16,438 bases of DNA from an uncultured Blautia sp. (GCA_900551075.1 URVB01000065.1:1-16438), one strand, 5' to 3'; positions 6,302-14,933 are shown, counted from the stretch's first letter. Notes: generated from the sequence alone by a model not told the origin. Numbers and translations: made by a program.

Positions 6302-7150
6302 ATGAAAAAATTAAAATCTGGAAAAAAACCATTATCTCCTGTCAGGGTGGTGATATATATATTTCTCCTTGTTCTGGCTGTGCTTTATATAGCTCCGCTT
6401 TTGTGGATGGCGAGCGTCTCTTTGAGGGATAACGCCGGTGTTATGGCAGAGCCCTTTGGGCTTCCGGAGGTACTGCATTTCGAGAATTACCGGCAGGCAT
6501 GGACGTTGGGGAAACTGGGTGTGGCATTGCTGAACTCAGTGCTTGTATGCGGGGTAAGTCTCCTGATCAGTCTTTTCTTTGGGGCAATGGCTGCATTTGC
6601 GATCGCCAGAATGAGATGGAAGCTTGCAGAGCTCACGCATACGTTTTTCCTGGTTGGTATGATGGTTCCGGTACACTGTATTTTGATTCCGCTGTTTGTC
6701 CGTTTTGCGAATCTTGGTCTGACAAATTCAAGAATCGGCCTGATGCTTCCGTATATTACGTTTTCACTGCCGATGACTATCTTTTTGCTGACAGGATTTT
6801 TTAAATCCATGCCAATAGAATTATTTGAAGCGGCGGCAATTGATGGTTGTGGGATATTTGGGTGTTTCTTTCAGATTGCATTGCCTCTTTGCAGGACCGG
6901 CTTCTTTGTCTCCGGCCTGATGACCTTTATAGGCAACTGGAATGAACTTCTGATGGCAATGGTATTTATCTCTGATCCGATGCGGAAAACCCTGCCGGTA
7001 ACGCTGACGTATTTTGTCGGTCCATATGCAACCAACTATGTACAAATGTTTGCAGCAATTATCATTGCCATAGCTCCTACGGTCATAGTATACTGTTTAT
7101 TCAGTAACCAGATTGTCGAAGGCTTGACAACAGGTGCGGTAAAGGGATAA
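6302..7150 (+). CDS. Sugar ABC transporter permease, MalG/UgpE type (system 1)
   Basis: A 282-residue permease with about six membrane helices, partner of the preceding permease. The EAA loop appears at about 175-196 as FEAAAIDGCGIFGCFFQIAL. The N-terminal cytosolic part is short and basic (MKKLKSGKKP), followed at once by the first helix, as in MalG-type subunits. A G-rich ribosome site (AGGGGGG) precedes the ATG. The GH3 gene starts 12 bases after its stop codon, so transport and hydrolysis are made from one transcript. Confidence 0.93.
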   Translation: MKKLKSGKKPLSPVRVVIYIFLLVLAVLYIAPLLWMASVSLRDNAGVMAEPFGLPEVLHFENYRQAWTLGKLGVALLNSVLVCGVSLLISLFFGAMAAFAIARMRWKLAELTHTFFLVGMMVPVHCILIPLFVRFANLGLTNSRIGLMLPYITFSLPMTIFLLTGFFKSMPIELFEAAAIDGCGIFGCFFQIALPLCRTGFFVSGLMTFIGNWNELLMAMVFISDPMRKTLPVTLTYFVGPYATNYVQMFAAIIIAIAPTVIVYCLFSNQIVEGLTTGAVKG

Positions 7151-7162
7151 AGGTGGAGGAAT

Positions 7163-9256
7163 ATGAACAGGGAAGAAGCAAAAATCAGAGCTGAAGAGCT
7201 GGTAAGCCGGATGACCTTGGAGGAAAAAGCCAGCCAGCTTCGATATGATGCACCGGGAATTCCGCGGCTGGGAATTCCCGCATATAACTGGTGGAATGAA
7301 GGGCTGCATGGAGTAGCCAGAGCCGGCCAGGCGACCGTGTTTCCACAGGCCATTGGAATGGGAGCCACATTCGACACGGAAACAGTGGGTCAGATGGCAG
7401 AGATTATCGCCGTGGAGGGACGTGCCAAATACAATGCATATACTGCGGAAGGAGACAGAGGGATTTACAAAGGCCTTACTTTCTGGTCTCCGAATGTCAA
7501 TATTTTTCGGGACCCCAGATGGGGACGGGGCCATGAAACCTACGGTGAAGATCCGTATCTCACCAGCCGCCTGGGTGTTTCCTTTGTAAAAGCCTTGCAG
7601 GGGGACAAAGAGGTGTTGAAAGCGGCTGCCTGTGCGAAGCACTTTGCAGTGCACTCCGGTCCGGAGGCCCTTCGCCATGAATTTGATGCGGAAGCTACGC
7701 CAAAGGACATGGAAGAAACTTATCTCCCGGCCTTTGAAGCGCTCGTGAAGGAAGCGGATGTAGAAGCCGTGATGGGTGCTTATAATCGAACCAACGGAGA
7801 ACCCTGCTGTGGAAGTGAATTTTTACAGAAAAAACTAAGAGAGGAGTGGGGATTTCAGGGGCATTTTGTATCGGACTGCTGGGCAATTCGGGATTTTCAC
7901 GAAAATCACATGGTGACAAGGAATATACAGGAATCTGCAGCGCTTGCGCTGAATAACGGCTGGGATTTAAACTGCGGAAACACCTATCTGCATATATTGA
8001 AAGCTTACCGGGAGGGTCTGATAACCGAGGAGGCCATCACGCAGGCGGCGGTTCGCCTTTATACGACTCGCTATCTGTTGGGCTTGTTTGATGAAACAGA
8101 ATATGATTCTATTCCATATACGGAGGTGGAGTCCCCGGAACACCTTGCCCTGGCGCAAAGGGCAGCAGAAGAAAGCTTTGTGCTTCTGAAAAACAATGGG
8201 ATTCTTCCTCTTTTGAAGGACAAAATCAGGACAATCGGTATCATCGGTCCGAATGCAGACAGCAGGGCGGCGCTGATAGGCAATTACCATGGAACTGCAT
8301 CCCGCTATGTGACCATTCAGGAAGGCATTCAGGATTATCTGGGAGAGGAAGTCAGAGTTCTTACCTCCGTTGGATGCGAGCTGTTTCGTGACAGAACAGA
8401 ACATCTGGCATTGACGCTGGATCGTCTGACGGAAGCCAAAATGGTGGCCAAAAACAGTGATGTGGTCATTCTTTGTGTGGGGCTGGATGAGACTCTGGAG
8501 GGCGAGGAAGGAGATACCGGAAACGGGTATGCATCCGGAGATAAAGAGACATTGGCGCTTCCGGAGGTACAGTGCAGGCTGATGGAAGCTGTGAAGGAAT
8601 GCAAAAAGCCCGTGATTTTGCTTTTGATGGCAGGAAGTGATATTGATATGAGCTATGCGGCTGAGCATTTTGACGCTGTACTGAATCTCTGGTATCCGGG
8701 GGCGCAGGGAGGAAAGGCCGTTGCAAGAACTTTATTCGGAGAGGTCTCCGCTTTTGGAAAACTGCCCGTTACATTTTATGAAACGTTAGAGGAGCTGCCG
8801 GAATTCACGGATTACTCCATGAAGGGACGTACTTACCGCTATATGGAGGGTCAGGCCCAGTTTCCCTTTGGCTATGGTTTGAATTATGGGGATGTAACCG
8901 TAACCTCTGCATCCCTCGTGAGACAAATTGACGGAATAAGCGTGACAGCCGCTGTGAAAAACCGGGGAAGCATGGGTACAGATGAAGTTTTACAGGTTTA
9001 TGTGAAAAACGGGGACAGTCCGGATGCCATTCCCAATCCTGCTCTTTGTGCATTTGCAAGAATCTCACTGAATCCGGGGGAAGAGAAAGAAATTCATATC
9101 CCGGTGAGTGAAAAGGCATTTACGGTTGTGAAGGAGGACGGAAGCAGAGTGTCGGAGGGAAATCTCTTTGACATTTATGTTGGCTTAAACCAGCCGGATG
9201 AAAGAAGCGTTGCATTGACTGGAAAAAGACCGATTCATATCAGGTTTAGGAGATAA
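7163..9256 (+). CDS. GH3 glycoside hydrolase (beta-xylosidase/beta-glucosidase-like)
   Basis: A 697-residue retaining GH3 enzyme that should remove non-reducing-end beta-linked sugars from oligosaccharides. The N-terminal barrel carries NWWNEGLHGVAR (42-53), DPRWGRGHETYGEDP (117-131), KH (159-160) and the nucleophile D238 in HFVSDCWAI. The second domain (about 335-570) holds LDETLEGEEGD (441-451), where one of E446, E448 or E449 is the likely acid/base. A fibronectin III-like domain closes the protein (about 585-690). The NWWNEGLHG form is typical of the clade with bacterial and plant beta-xylosidases, but clade members vary in specificity. There is no signal peptide, so it acts in the cytoplasm on imported sugar. 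GGAGGA precedes the ATG, and the deacetylase gene follows after three bases. Confidence 0.93.
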   Translation: MNREEAKIRAEELVSRMTLEEKASQLRYDAPGIPRLGIPAYNWWNEGLHGVARAGQATVFPQAIGMGATFDTETVGQMAEIIAVEGRAKYNAYTAEGDRGIYKGLTFWSPNVNIFRDPRWGRGHETYGEDPYLTSRLGVSFVKALQGDKEVLKAAACAKHFAVHSGPEALRHEFDAEATPKDMEETYLPAFEALVKEADVEAVMGAYNRTNGEPCCGSEFLQKKLREEWGFQGHFVSDCWAIRDFHENHMVTRNIQESAALALNNGWDLNCGNTYLHILKAYREGLITEEAITQAAVRLYTTRYLLGLFDETEYDSIPYTEVESPEHLALAQRAAEESFVLLKNNGILPLLKDKIRTIGIIGPNADSRAALIGNYHGTASRYVTIQEGIQDYLGEEVRVLTSVGCELFRDRTEHLALTLDRLTEAKMVAKNSDVVILCVGLDETLEGEEGDTGNGYASGDKETLALPEVQCRLMEAVKECKKPVILLLMAGSDIDMSYAAEHFDAVLNLWYPGAQGGKAVARTLFGEVSAFGKLPVTFYETLEELPEFTDYSMKGRTYRYMEGQAQFPFGYGLNYGDVTVTSASLVRQIDGISVTAAVKNRGSMGTDEVLQVYVKNGDSPDAIPNPALCAFARISLNPGEEKEIHIPVSEKAFTVVKEDGSRVSEGNLFDIYVGLNQPDERSVALTGKRPIHIRFRR

Positions 9257-9259
9257 AAA

Positions 9260-10033
9260 ATGAATTTTGAATTATGTTATCCGTGCTGGAAAGAAAAGGC
9301 GCTGACATTCAGCTATGATGATGGGCAGATATTTGACCGCCGTCTGGTGGAAATCCTTGATAAATATGGCTTGAAGGCAACCTTTCATTTGAATTCGGGA
9401 ATTCTGGATGCGGATGGGTTTGTTACATCAAAAGAAATCACCGGGCTGTATCAGAACCATGAAATAGCATGTCATGGTGCACGGCATGAATATCCCACAC
9501 ATCTGGCACAGGAAAGACTGGTAAATGAGTATTATCAGGACCGTCTGGAGCTGGAGCGTCTGTGCAAAAGGGTTATTCGTGGGTGCTCCTATGCTTTTGG
9601 GGAATATGATGACCGGGTAATTGCGACACTTCGGTCGGTGGGGATTGTTTACAGCAGGACTGTGGAGTCTGCAGGCGGTTTCAGGGTACCGGAGGATTTT
9701 ATGAAGTGGGCGCCGACCTGCCATCACAACACGGCTTTTGACAGTGATCTGGCAGAACGCTTTTTAGAGAAGCCTCTTTATGAAAGGCTCCGGCTTTTCT
9801 GCGTGTGGGGACACAGCTTCGAGCTTGAACGGGAGAATACATGGGAAAAGATGGAGGCGTTTTGTGAGAAAATGCATGGCAGAGAAGAGGTTTGGTATAC
9901 AACCTGTCTGGACTATGCGGATTATATGACGGCTGCCCGGCGCCTGATCTTTAGCGCGGATGGCACCCGGGCAGAAAATCCCTCAAAAATAAAGATTTAT
10001 GCAAAGCTGGATGGAGAATGCCGGATTCTTTAA
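9260..10033 (+). CDS. NodB-type polysaccharide deacetylase-like protein
   Basis: A 257-residue protein with the NodB (CE4-like) fold. Motif 1 is TFSYDDG, giving D20 as possible base and D21 as metal ligand; motif 2 is CHGARHE, giving H72 and H76. A WGHSFELE segment (183-190) fits the late histidine motif. The usual Arg-containing RPPY/F motif 3 is replaced by AFGEYDD (112-118), so activity may differ from classic chitin or peptidoglycan deacetylases. No signal peptide or membrane helix is present, which is unusual for a cell-wall enzyme and suggests a cytosolic role, perhaps removing acetyl groups from imported oligosaccharides. The ribosome site AGGAG lies inside the end of the GH3 gene. Fold is confident; substrate is unknown. 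Confidence 0.85.
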   Translation: MNFELCYPCWKEKALTFSYDDGQIFDRRLVEILDKYGLKATFHLNSGILDADGFVTSKEITGLYQNHEIACHGARHEYPTHLAQERLVNEYYQDRLELERLCKRVIRGCSYAFGEYDDRVIATLRSVGIVYSRTVESAGGFRVPEDFMKWAPTCHHNTAFDSDLAERFLEKPLYERLRLFCVWGHSFELERENTWEKMEAFCEKMHGREEVWYTTCLDYADYMTAARRLIFSADGTRAENPSKIKIYAKLDGECRIL

Positions 10034-10054
10034 GCTGGTATGATTTCTGATCTG

Positions 10055-10078
10055 TAAGGGAGCTAAAAAGCTCCCTTA
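10055..10078. terminator. Convergent terminator hairpin
   Basis: A perfect 10-bp stem TAAGGGAGCT/AGCTCCCTTA with an AAAA loop lies between the convergent deacetylase and GH31 genes. The following T-tract is weak on both strands. AAAAGCTCCC occurs again at 10085-10094, so a second pairing partner for the left arm is available. Confidence 0.65.
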
Positions 10079-10128
10079 GAGTTTAAAAGCTCCCACGGAA
10101 GCCTGTGTTCGTCAGAGACTTTCCTGCG

Positions 10129-12084
10129 CTATTTAATTGGTGTGATACCGTCATCATTGTATAATTCATACCTGGCGTCTTTGTAGCCAAGCATATAAAT
10201 GGTTTCTTCTTTCAGCTCCGCTACGGACTGAGCTGCATCGCAGACAGGAATGCATGCATCTTTTCGAATAAAAAGAGGTATTTCATTCAATGCGATATCC
10301 ACATAGTGGTGGCCGGCCTGAAGGATTTCAGAGGAAACGGTGTGGTCCGGAAGGAATTTGACGAACATCATTTCTTCGGGCAGATATACGTATCTTCCGG
10401 AAGCGTTCTGGGTGTAGACCGGTGCAATCATGATTTCATTTCCAAGCATGAGCTGGTCTTCCACCTGGCGGCAGTGTTTGTCATCCGGATATACAAAAGC
10501 CAGAGGCTTAAACATCATTTCATTGTTTAATGCAGCCTTCATATATTCGCTATAGAGATATGGAACCAGTTGATATCGTACATTGATAATATGGCGGAAA
10601 TCATCCTGGTCTTCAAACTGATAAAATTCCTGCTCGCGTGTCCCCATTGCAGAATGGTTGCGCATCAGCGGGGTGAAAACGCCCAATGCGAGCCAGCGGA
10701 GAACCAGGTCTCTGGTGGCGTCGGCGCCGAAGCCGCCGATGTCTGCGCCGATGTAGAGAAAACCGCACATATTCAGCGCCGGAAGCATTTTCAGGTTCAG
10801 CAGAATGTGTGACCACCAGGATTTGTTGTCACCCATCCAGATCCCGCCGAAACGGTGCATTCCGATATAAGAGGAACGTGAAAACATCAGAATTCTTTTA
10901 TCCGGTACAAGACGGTCAAAGGCTTCAGATGCAGCACGTGTCATATTGTATCCAAACAGATTATGTACTCTGTCGTGACGAACCCGTTCTCCGTTTAAAA
11001 TGTGATAAAAGCGTCTGTAATCGGCAGGATTATTGGCAAGTGACATCATGGTGGCCGGCAGATTTTCCGGATTAGAATCAGCGGTGCCGTCTATGATTTC
11101 CTGCAGATGCTTTTTGGCTTCATCCAGCCCTTCTTCGGTGTAGAAGATTGCCGGCTCGTTCATGTCATTCCAGAATCCGTCAATGCCCTGTGAGAGCAAA
11201 ATTTCATATTGATTTCCAAACCATTCCCGGGCTCTGGAATTCAATACATCCGGGAAATGGGTCCAGCCCGGCCATACTGCGGCTACAAAATCACTTCCAT
11301 CTTCTCTTTTGCAGAAGAAATTCTTTTCTGCGCCTTCCTCGTAGACGCGGTATCCCTTTTCAATCTTGACGCCTGCATCAATGATGGGAATCAGATGGAT
11401 GTTTTGGGCTTTCATTTCATCTACATAGGATTTAAAGTCCGGAAATTCGGATTCATTAACCGTGAAATCTTTATAATGATCCATATAATCAATATCCATA
11501 TATACCATATCAATAGGCACCCGATTTTCACGATGCTGTTTTACAACGTTTTTAAAATCCTCTGCAGTCTTATAACCCCATCGGCTCTGCCCGAAACCAA
11601 AAGCGAATTTAGGCGGAATATAGCTGCGTCCGATGATGCCGCGGAACTGTTTTACAATATCGTAGTCGGATGTGCCTGTGATTACATAAAGGAAAAGATT
11701 TGGTTCATCACAGCTCACAGTCAGCAGATTCCGGCGTGTGTAGCCGATATCAAAGGTGAGATACCCCGGATAATCAAAGAACAGGCCCACGTGTTCCTGG
11801 CCGGAAATCACAATAAAATTGTGTGCTCCGTAAAGGGAAAATTTATCCTCTGTGTGGTTCGGATCATCAGAACAATTGCTGGTATAGCAGTATCCCCGCT
11901 TGTTGATGCCGCGATTTGCTTCGCCAAGACCGTACACAACATCTTCATCGTCCATTTGAAGCGTAAATACAAAATGCTTCCCGGCGTCGACGGTACCATA
12001 AACCGGTGTACTGTCAGAAATTTGGATGTTTTCTACAACAGCCTCTGTCTCAAAAGGTTTCCCAAAGACATATTTTTTAACCAT
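10129..12084 (-). CDS. GH31 alpha-glucosidase (Ro-αG1-like)
   Basis: A 651-residue retaining GH31 enzyme that should cleave alpha-glucosidic bonds at the non-reducing end. The nucleophile is D307 in FWNDMNEP and the acid/base is most likely D419 in IWMGDNKSWW. Much of the sequence matches my memory of Blautia obeum Ro-αG1 (PDB 3N04), whose D307 and W169 fall at the same numbers here; W169 (QSRWGY) was reported there to favour isomaltose over maltose. An alpha-xylosidase role is less likely but not excluded. There is no signal peptide, so it is cytosolic. The protein stops soon after YELYNDDG, roughly 12 residues before the Ro-αG1 end as I recall it. AGGAGGAG precedes the ATG. It is transcribed alone, divergent from the LacI gene. 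Confidence 0.94.
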   Translation of the reverse strand: MVKKYVFGKPFETEAVVENIQISDSTPVYGTVDAGKHFVFTLQMDDEDVVYGLGEANRGINKRGYCYTSNCSDDPNHTEDKFSLYGAHNFIVISGQEHVGLFFDYPGYLTFDIGYTRRNLLTVSCDEPNLFLYVITGTSDYDIVKQFRGIIGRSYIPPKFAFGFGQSRWGYKTAEDFKNVVKQHRENRVPIDMVYMDIDYMDHYKDFTVNESEFPDFKSYVDEMKAQNIHLIPIIDAGVKIEKGYRVYEEGAEKNFFCKREDGSDFVAAVWPGWTHFPDVLNSRAREWFGNQYEILLSQGIDGFWNDMNEPAIFYTEEGLDEAKKHLQEIIDGTADSNPENLPATMMSLANNPADYRRFYHILNGERVRHDRVHNLFGYNMTRAASEAFDRLVPDKRILMFSRSSYIGMHRFGGIWMGDNKSWWSHILLNLKMLPALNMCGFLYIGADIGGFGADATRDLVLRWLALGVFTPLMRNHSAMGTREQEFYQFEDQDDFRHIINVRYQLVPYLYSEYMKAALNNEMMFKPLAFVYPDDKHCRQVEDQLMLGNEIMIAPVYTQNASGRYVYLPEEMMFVKFLPDHTVSSEILQAGHHYVDIALNEIPLFIRKDACIPVCDAAQSVAELKEETIYMLGYKDARYELYNDDGITPIK

Positions 12085-12184
12085 AAATAATCTCCTCCTC
12101 TGGCTTTATCTGTAATTTATAAGGGCGTCTGCCAGACACGGCCTGCTCTTTGGACAGTAGCATCTGTGCCTGTATTGATTTTAT

Positions 12185-12214
12185 AGTATAACAGAAAGTA
12201 ATTGCTATTTCCAA
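12185..12214 (-). promoter_or_regulatory. Promoter of the GH31 gene
   Basis: On the minus strand TTGGAA and TATACT are separated by 18 bases, and TGT directly before the -10 makes it an extended -10 promoter. It implies a leader of roughly 95 bases that contains the palindrome GTCTG-C-CAGAC (12127-12137), a possible operator or hairpin. Confidence 0.6.
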
Positions 12215-12275
12215 CGATATTCTGTAAAATAATAACAATATATTGACTTTTCAGTAAACCTGAACGGAGGATACG

Positions 12276-12308
12276 ATGAGTCACAGCAGAGCATTAGGAA
12301 AGGCTTAA
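12276..12308 (+). CDS. Possible 10-residue leader peptide upstream of LacI gene
   Basis: ATG follows a strong CGGAGG at the usual distance and opens a ten-codon frame encoding MSHSRALGKA, then TAA. It ends 55 bases before the LacI-type start. A 7-bp hairpin GGCAGTA/TACTGCC follows at 12319-12339. A leader peptide or translational coupling is possible, but a frame this short is weak evidence. Confidence 0.3.
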   Translation: MSHSRALGKA

Positions 12309-12363
12309 CAGTAAAAAGGGCAGTAGATTTGATACTGCCGGAAGATTGCGGGGGAAGAAGCAG

Positions 12364-13437
12364 ATGATACGAATGCAGGATATTGCGGATATGGCAGGCG
12401 TAAGCCGTACTACTGTGTCGAATGTGCTTCATGGGAAGACAAAAAGGGTATCCCAGGAAACCATGGAAAAAATCCGCAAAATATTGGAGGAAAATGAATA
12501 TGAACCCAATATAGCATCCAGGATGCTTGCGGGAGGAGGGTCAAGAATTATCGGATTTGTATTGGGATATTCTTATACCCATGGTTATCCGGCAACGCTG
12601 GATCCTTTTGTTGGAGAGCTTCTTGCCTCGATTCAGAATGAGGCGGAAAAATTAGGTTATTATATTATCATTATCAATGCCGACAAGGATGAAAAGGTAG
12701 AGAATATTGCTTCACGATGGAACATTGAGGGCCTTATTTTTGTCGGATTTTCGGAGCAGCGTTACCGGCTGCTGTGCCGTAAACTGAATAAAAGGGCTGT
12801 GATGATAGATACGTATACCCAAAGAGAAGAATACGATTACCAAAATGTTGGAATTGACGACTATAACGGCGGCTATCAGGTGGGGGAATATCTGCTGGGC
12901 TGTGGGTATCCGGATGCCTTGTACATCGTGGAAGAGACTCAGATATACTCCTGCGAAAAAGTCGAAAGGATAAGCGAAAATGCCAAATTCGGAGGACGTG
13001 TAAATCAAAAGCGCTGGAAGGGTTTCTGTGCTGCGATGGAGCAGAATGGAGGTTACTGCAGCCCCCGGCGATATATTGTAGTAAATATGGAAAATCACAT
13101 CAGGCGGAAACAGTATGAAAAATTGCTGCCGCGGATTCTGAATGCAGGGGCTTTGGCAATGGGCTCTGATTATAATGCCATTGAGATGATTAATTTTCTT
13201 CAGGATCACAGCATCTGCGTGCCGGATCAGGTTTCCGTGGTGGGATTTGATGACTGCATGTATGCGGAATACATACGTCCGAAGCTGACTACCGTCCATC
13301 AGGATATATCGTTAAAAGGCAGGACGGCACTGCGCAGGCTGATTAAAATGATAAAGGGGGAGACATTACCGGAAATGTATGTGTCAAACCCGGTGAGGCT
13401 GGTTGTAAGAGATTCGGTGAAAGCCAGGAGACGGTAG
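12364..13437 (+). CDS. LacI family transcriptional regulator
   Basis: A 357-residue repressor-type regulator. The N-terminal helix-turn-helix reads MQDIADMAGVSRTTVSNVLHG (4-24), followed by the hinge helix YEPNIASRMLAGG (46-58) that inserts into the operator minor groove. The rest is the sugar-binding-protein-like effector domain, ending in the typical VSVVGFDDCMYAEYIRPKLTTV stretch. I chose ATG 12364 because the family starts a few residues before the DIAxxAGVS motif; an in-frame TTG at 12346 is possible but less likely. The gene sits between the divergent GH31 gene and the second binding-protein gene and probably controls one or both. A matching operator lies just downstream. The effector is likely a sugar from the imported oligosaccharide. 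Confidence 0.94.
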   Translation: MIRMQDIADMAGVSRTTVSNVLHGKTKRVSQETMEKIRKILEENEYEPNIASRMLAGGGSRIIGFVLGYSYTHGYPATLDPFVGELLASIQNEAEKLGYYIIIINADKDEKVENIASRWNIEGLIFVGFSEQRYRLLCRKLNKRAVMIDTYTQREEYDYQNVGIDDYNGGYQVGEYLLGCGYPDALYIVEETQIYSCEKVERISENAKFGGRVNQKRWKGFCAAMEQNGGYCSPRRYIVVNMENHIRRKQYEKLLPRILNAGALAMGSDYNAIEMINFLQDHSICVPDQVSVVGFDDCMYAEYIRPKLTTVHQDISLKGRTALRRLIKMIKGETLPEMYVSNPVRLVVRDSVKARRR

Positions 13438-13483
13438 TTCTGACAAAATTTCGTCAATATATACAAAGACTATGAAGGAAATT

Positions 13484-13511
13484 TGTTATAATGTTAAGTT
13501 TCGCGTGAAAC
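13484..13511 (+). promoter_or_regulatory. Extended -10 promoter with LacI-type operator
   Basis: TGT-TATAAT (13484-13492) is an extended -10 element with no clear -35. Six bases beyond its end is GTTTCGCGTGAAAC (13498-13511), a dyad matching at all but one pair position, with the central CG typical of LacI-family operators. It would cover the transcription start of the second binding-protein gene and block it when bound. Confidence 0.65.
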
Positions 13512-13602
13512 CTGTTGCAATTAAGTGATAATTATAATATTATTTTATATAGAAGAGGGAAGACCGGTATGACCCAAAAACAGAATAAGAAAGGAAAAAA
13601 AT

Positions 13603-14880
13603 ATGAAGAAGAGACTTGCGAAAATCTTAGTTGCAGCAGCAACAGTAGCTGCCATAACAGCAGGAACCGGCGCGATGGTATTTGCGGAAGGCGAAAGTAT
13701 CCGCCTTGTCAACGGCAAAATCGAGGTTGATGCGCAGCTCAAGAAACTGGCTGAAATGTATGAAGAAGAGACTGGCGTACATGTGGAAATTGAATCCATG
13801 GGCGGCGGAATTGATATTCAGGGTACATTGAAGGGCTACTATCAGGGGGATAACATGCCTGACATCTTCGTAAACGGCGGTGCTACAGACTTTGCTAACT
13901 GGGAGGGCCTGTTAGTGGATATGAGCGACCAGGAATGGGCGGCTGATACGGATGCGGCATATGTGAATGATGAAGGAACCATCGGTTTCCCATATACAAC
14001 AGAGGCAGTTGGTCTCGCATACAATGCAGACATTCTTGAAAAAGCAGGTGTTGATCCGGCTTCACTGACAAGCCCGGATGCTGTCAAAGCAGCATTTGAA
14101 ACGATCGATGGCATGAAAGAAGAGCTGGGAATCGACGCAGTGGTTGGATACTGTGCAGAGGTGGTTAACCTTTACTGGTCAACCGGTAACCATCTGTTTG
14201 CCAACTACATCGATGGCGGTCTCGATCGTGAAGACACCACATACATCGATATGCTCAATGACGGCGGACAGGTAGATGCAGACCGTCTTGCAAAATTTGC
14301 GGAGTTCGTAGGACTTCTGAATCAGTATTCTGATCCGGCGCTCCTTGTCTCCGGTACATATGATCAGCAGATTCTGAACTTCGCTTCCGGTAAATATGCA
14401 TTCGTTACTCAGGGCTCCTGGATTGGCGCCACTATGACGGGTGATGATGCTGAGGCTTATGAAGCGGCCGGAAACTTTGCCTGCGGTATGATACCATACG
14501 CATTCGAAGACGGTATGGACACTATCCTTACAAACTCCCCCTCCTGGTGGTCAGTATACAAGGATGGCAACGTAGAAGCGGCGGAAGCATTCCTTCAGTG
14601 GTTGACTACAGATGCAGCGCAGGAGGTTCTTGTTATGGAAGCCGGCTTTGTCAGCCCATTCAAATCCTGCACATATGTGGCAAACGATCCATTTGCTCAG
14701 ACAATCACAGATTACCAGAGCGCCGGCAAGACATCCGCATGGCACTGGCTGGGCATGAAAGAGGGTCTTGCTCAGAATGCCACAGGCCAGGTATTCGGTA
14801 TGTATGCACAGGGACAGCTTGATGCAGCAGGCTTTGCAGAGGCGCTTACATCTGCAATCGCGGACTACTATGCAAACTGA
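13603..14880 (+). CDS. Sugar ABC transporter substrate-binding protein (system 2)
   Basis: A 425-residue family 1 solute-binding protein, only distantly similar to the first one here. The Sec signal peptide (MKKRLAKILVAAATVAAI core) ends AMVFA with predicted cleavage after A28. There is no lipobox Cys, the same oddity as in the first binding protein. Binding-protein traits include MPDIFVNGGATDFANWEG (about 85-102), FPYTTEAVGLAYNADILEKAG (about 128-148) and FASGKYAFVTQGSW near 270. A weak AAGGA site precedes the ATG. The gene is followed by a strong hairpin and then two permeases, so it is the uptake component of a second sugar importer, probably controlled by the LacI-type regulator directly upstream. 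The sugar is not identifiable. Confidence 0.93.
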   Translation: MKKRLAKILVAAATVAAITAGTGAMVFAEGESIRLVNGKIEVDAQLKKLAEMYEEETGVHVEIESMGGGIDIQGTLKGYYQGDNMPDIFVNGGATDFANWEGLLVDMSDQEWAADTDAAYVNDEGTIGFPYTTEAVGLAYNADILEKAGVDPASLTSPDAVKAAFETIDGMKEELGIDAVVGYCAEVVNLYWSTGNHLFANYIDGGLDREDTTYIDMLNDGGQVDADRLAKFAEFVGLLNQYSDPALLVSGTYDQQILNFASGKYAFVTQGSWIGATMTGDDAEAYEAAGNFACGMIPYAFEDGMDTILTNSPSWWSVYKDGNVEAAEAFLQWLTTDAAQEVLVMEAGFVSPFKSCTYVANDPFAQTITDYQSAGKTSAWHWLGMKEGLAQNATGQVFGMYAQGQLDAAGFAEALTSAIADYYAN

Positions 14881-14933
14881 TATATTGGAACATACGGAAG
14901 ATTACGGCTATTAGAATATTTAATGTAAAGGCG

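Noticed and set aside
7097..8726. Several minus-strand frames under the GH3 gene
   Set aside because: They mirror the GH3 coding sequence and carry no start signals or motifs.
11209..12090. 293-codon plus-strand frame
   Set aside because: Antisense to GH31, whose catalytic motifs prove the minus-strand reading.
12243..12271. TTGACT as a -35 for the LacI gene
   Set aside because: No -10-like sequence occurs 16-18 bases downstream.
13515..13730. 71-codon frame overlapping the start of binding protein 2
   Set aside because: It is out of frame with the clear signal peptide, and its sequence is low-complexity with no family resemblance.
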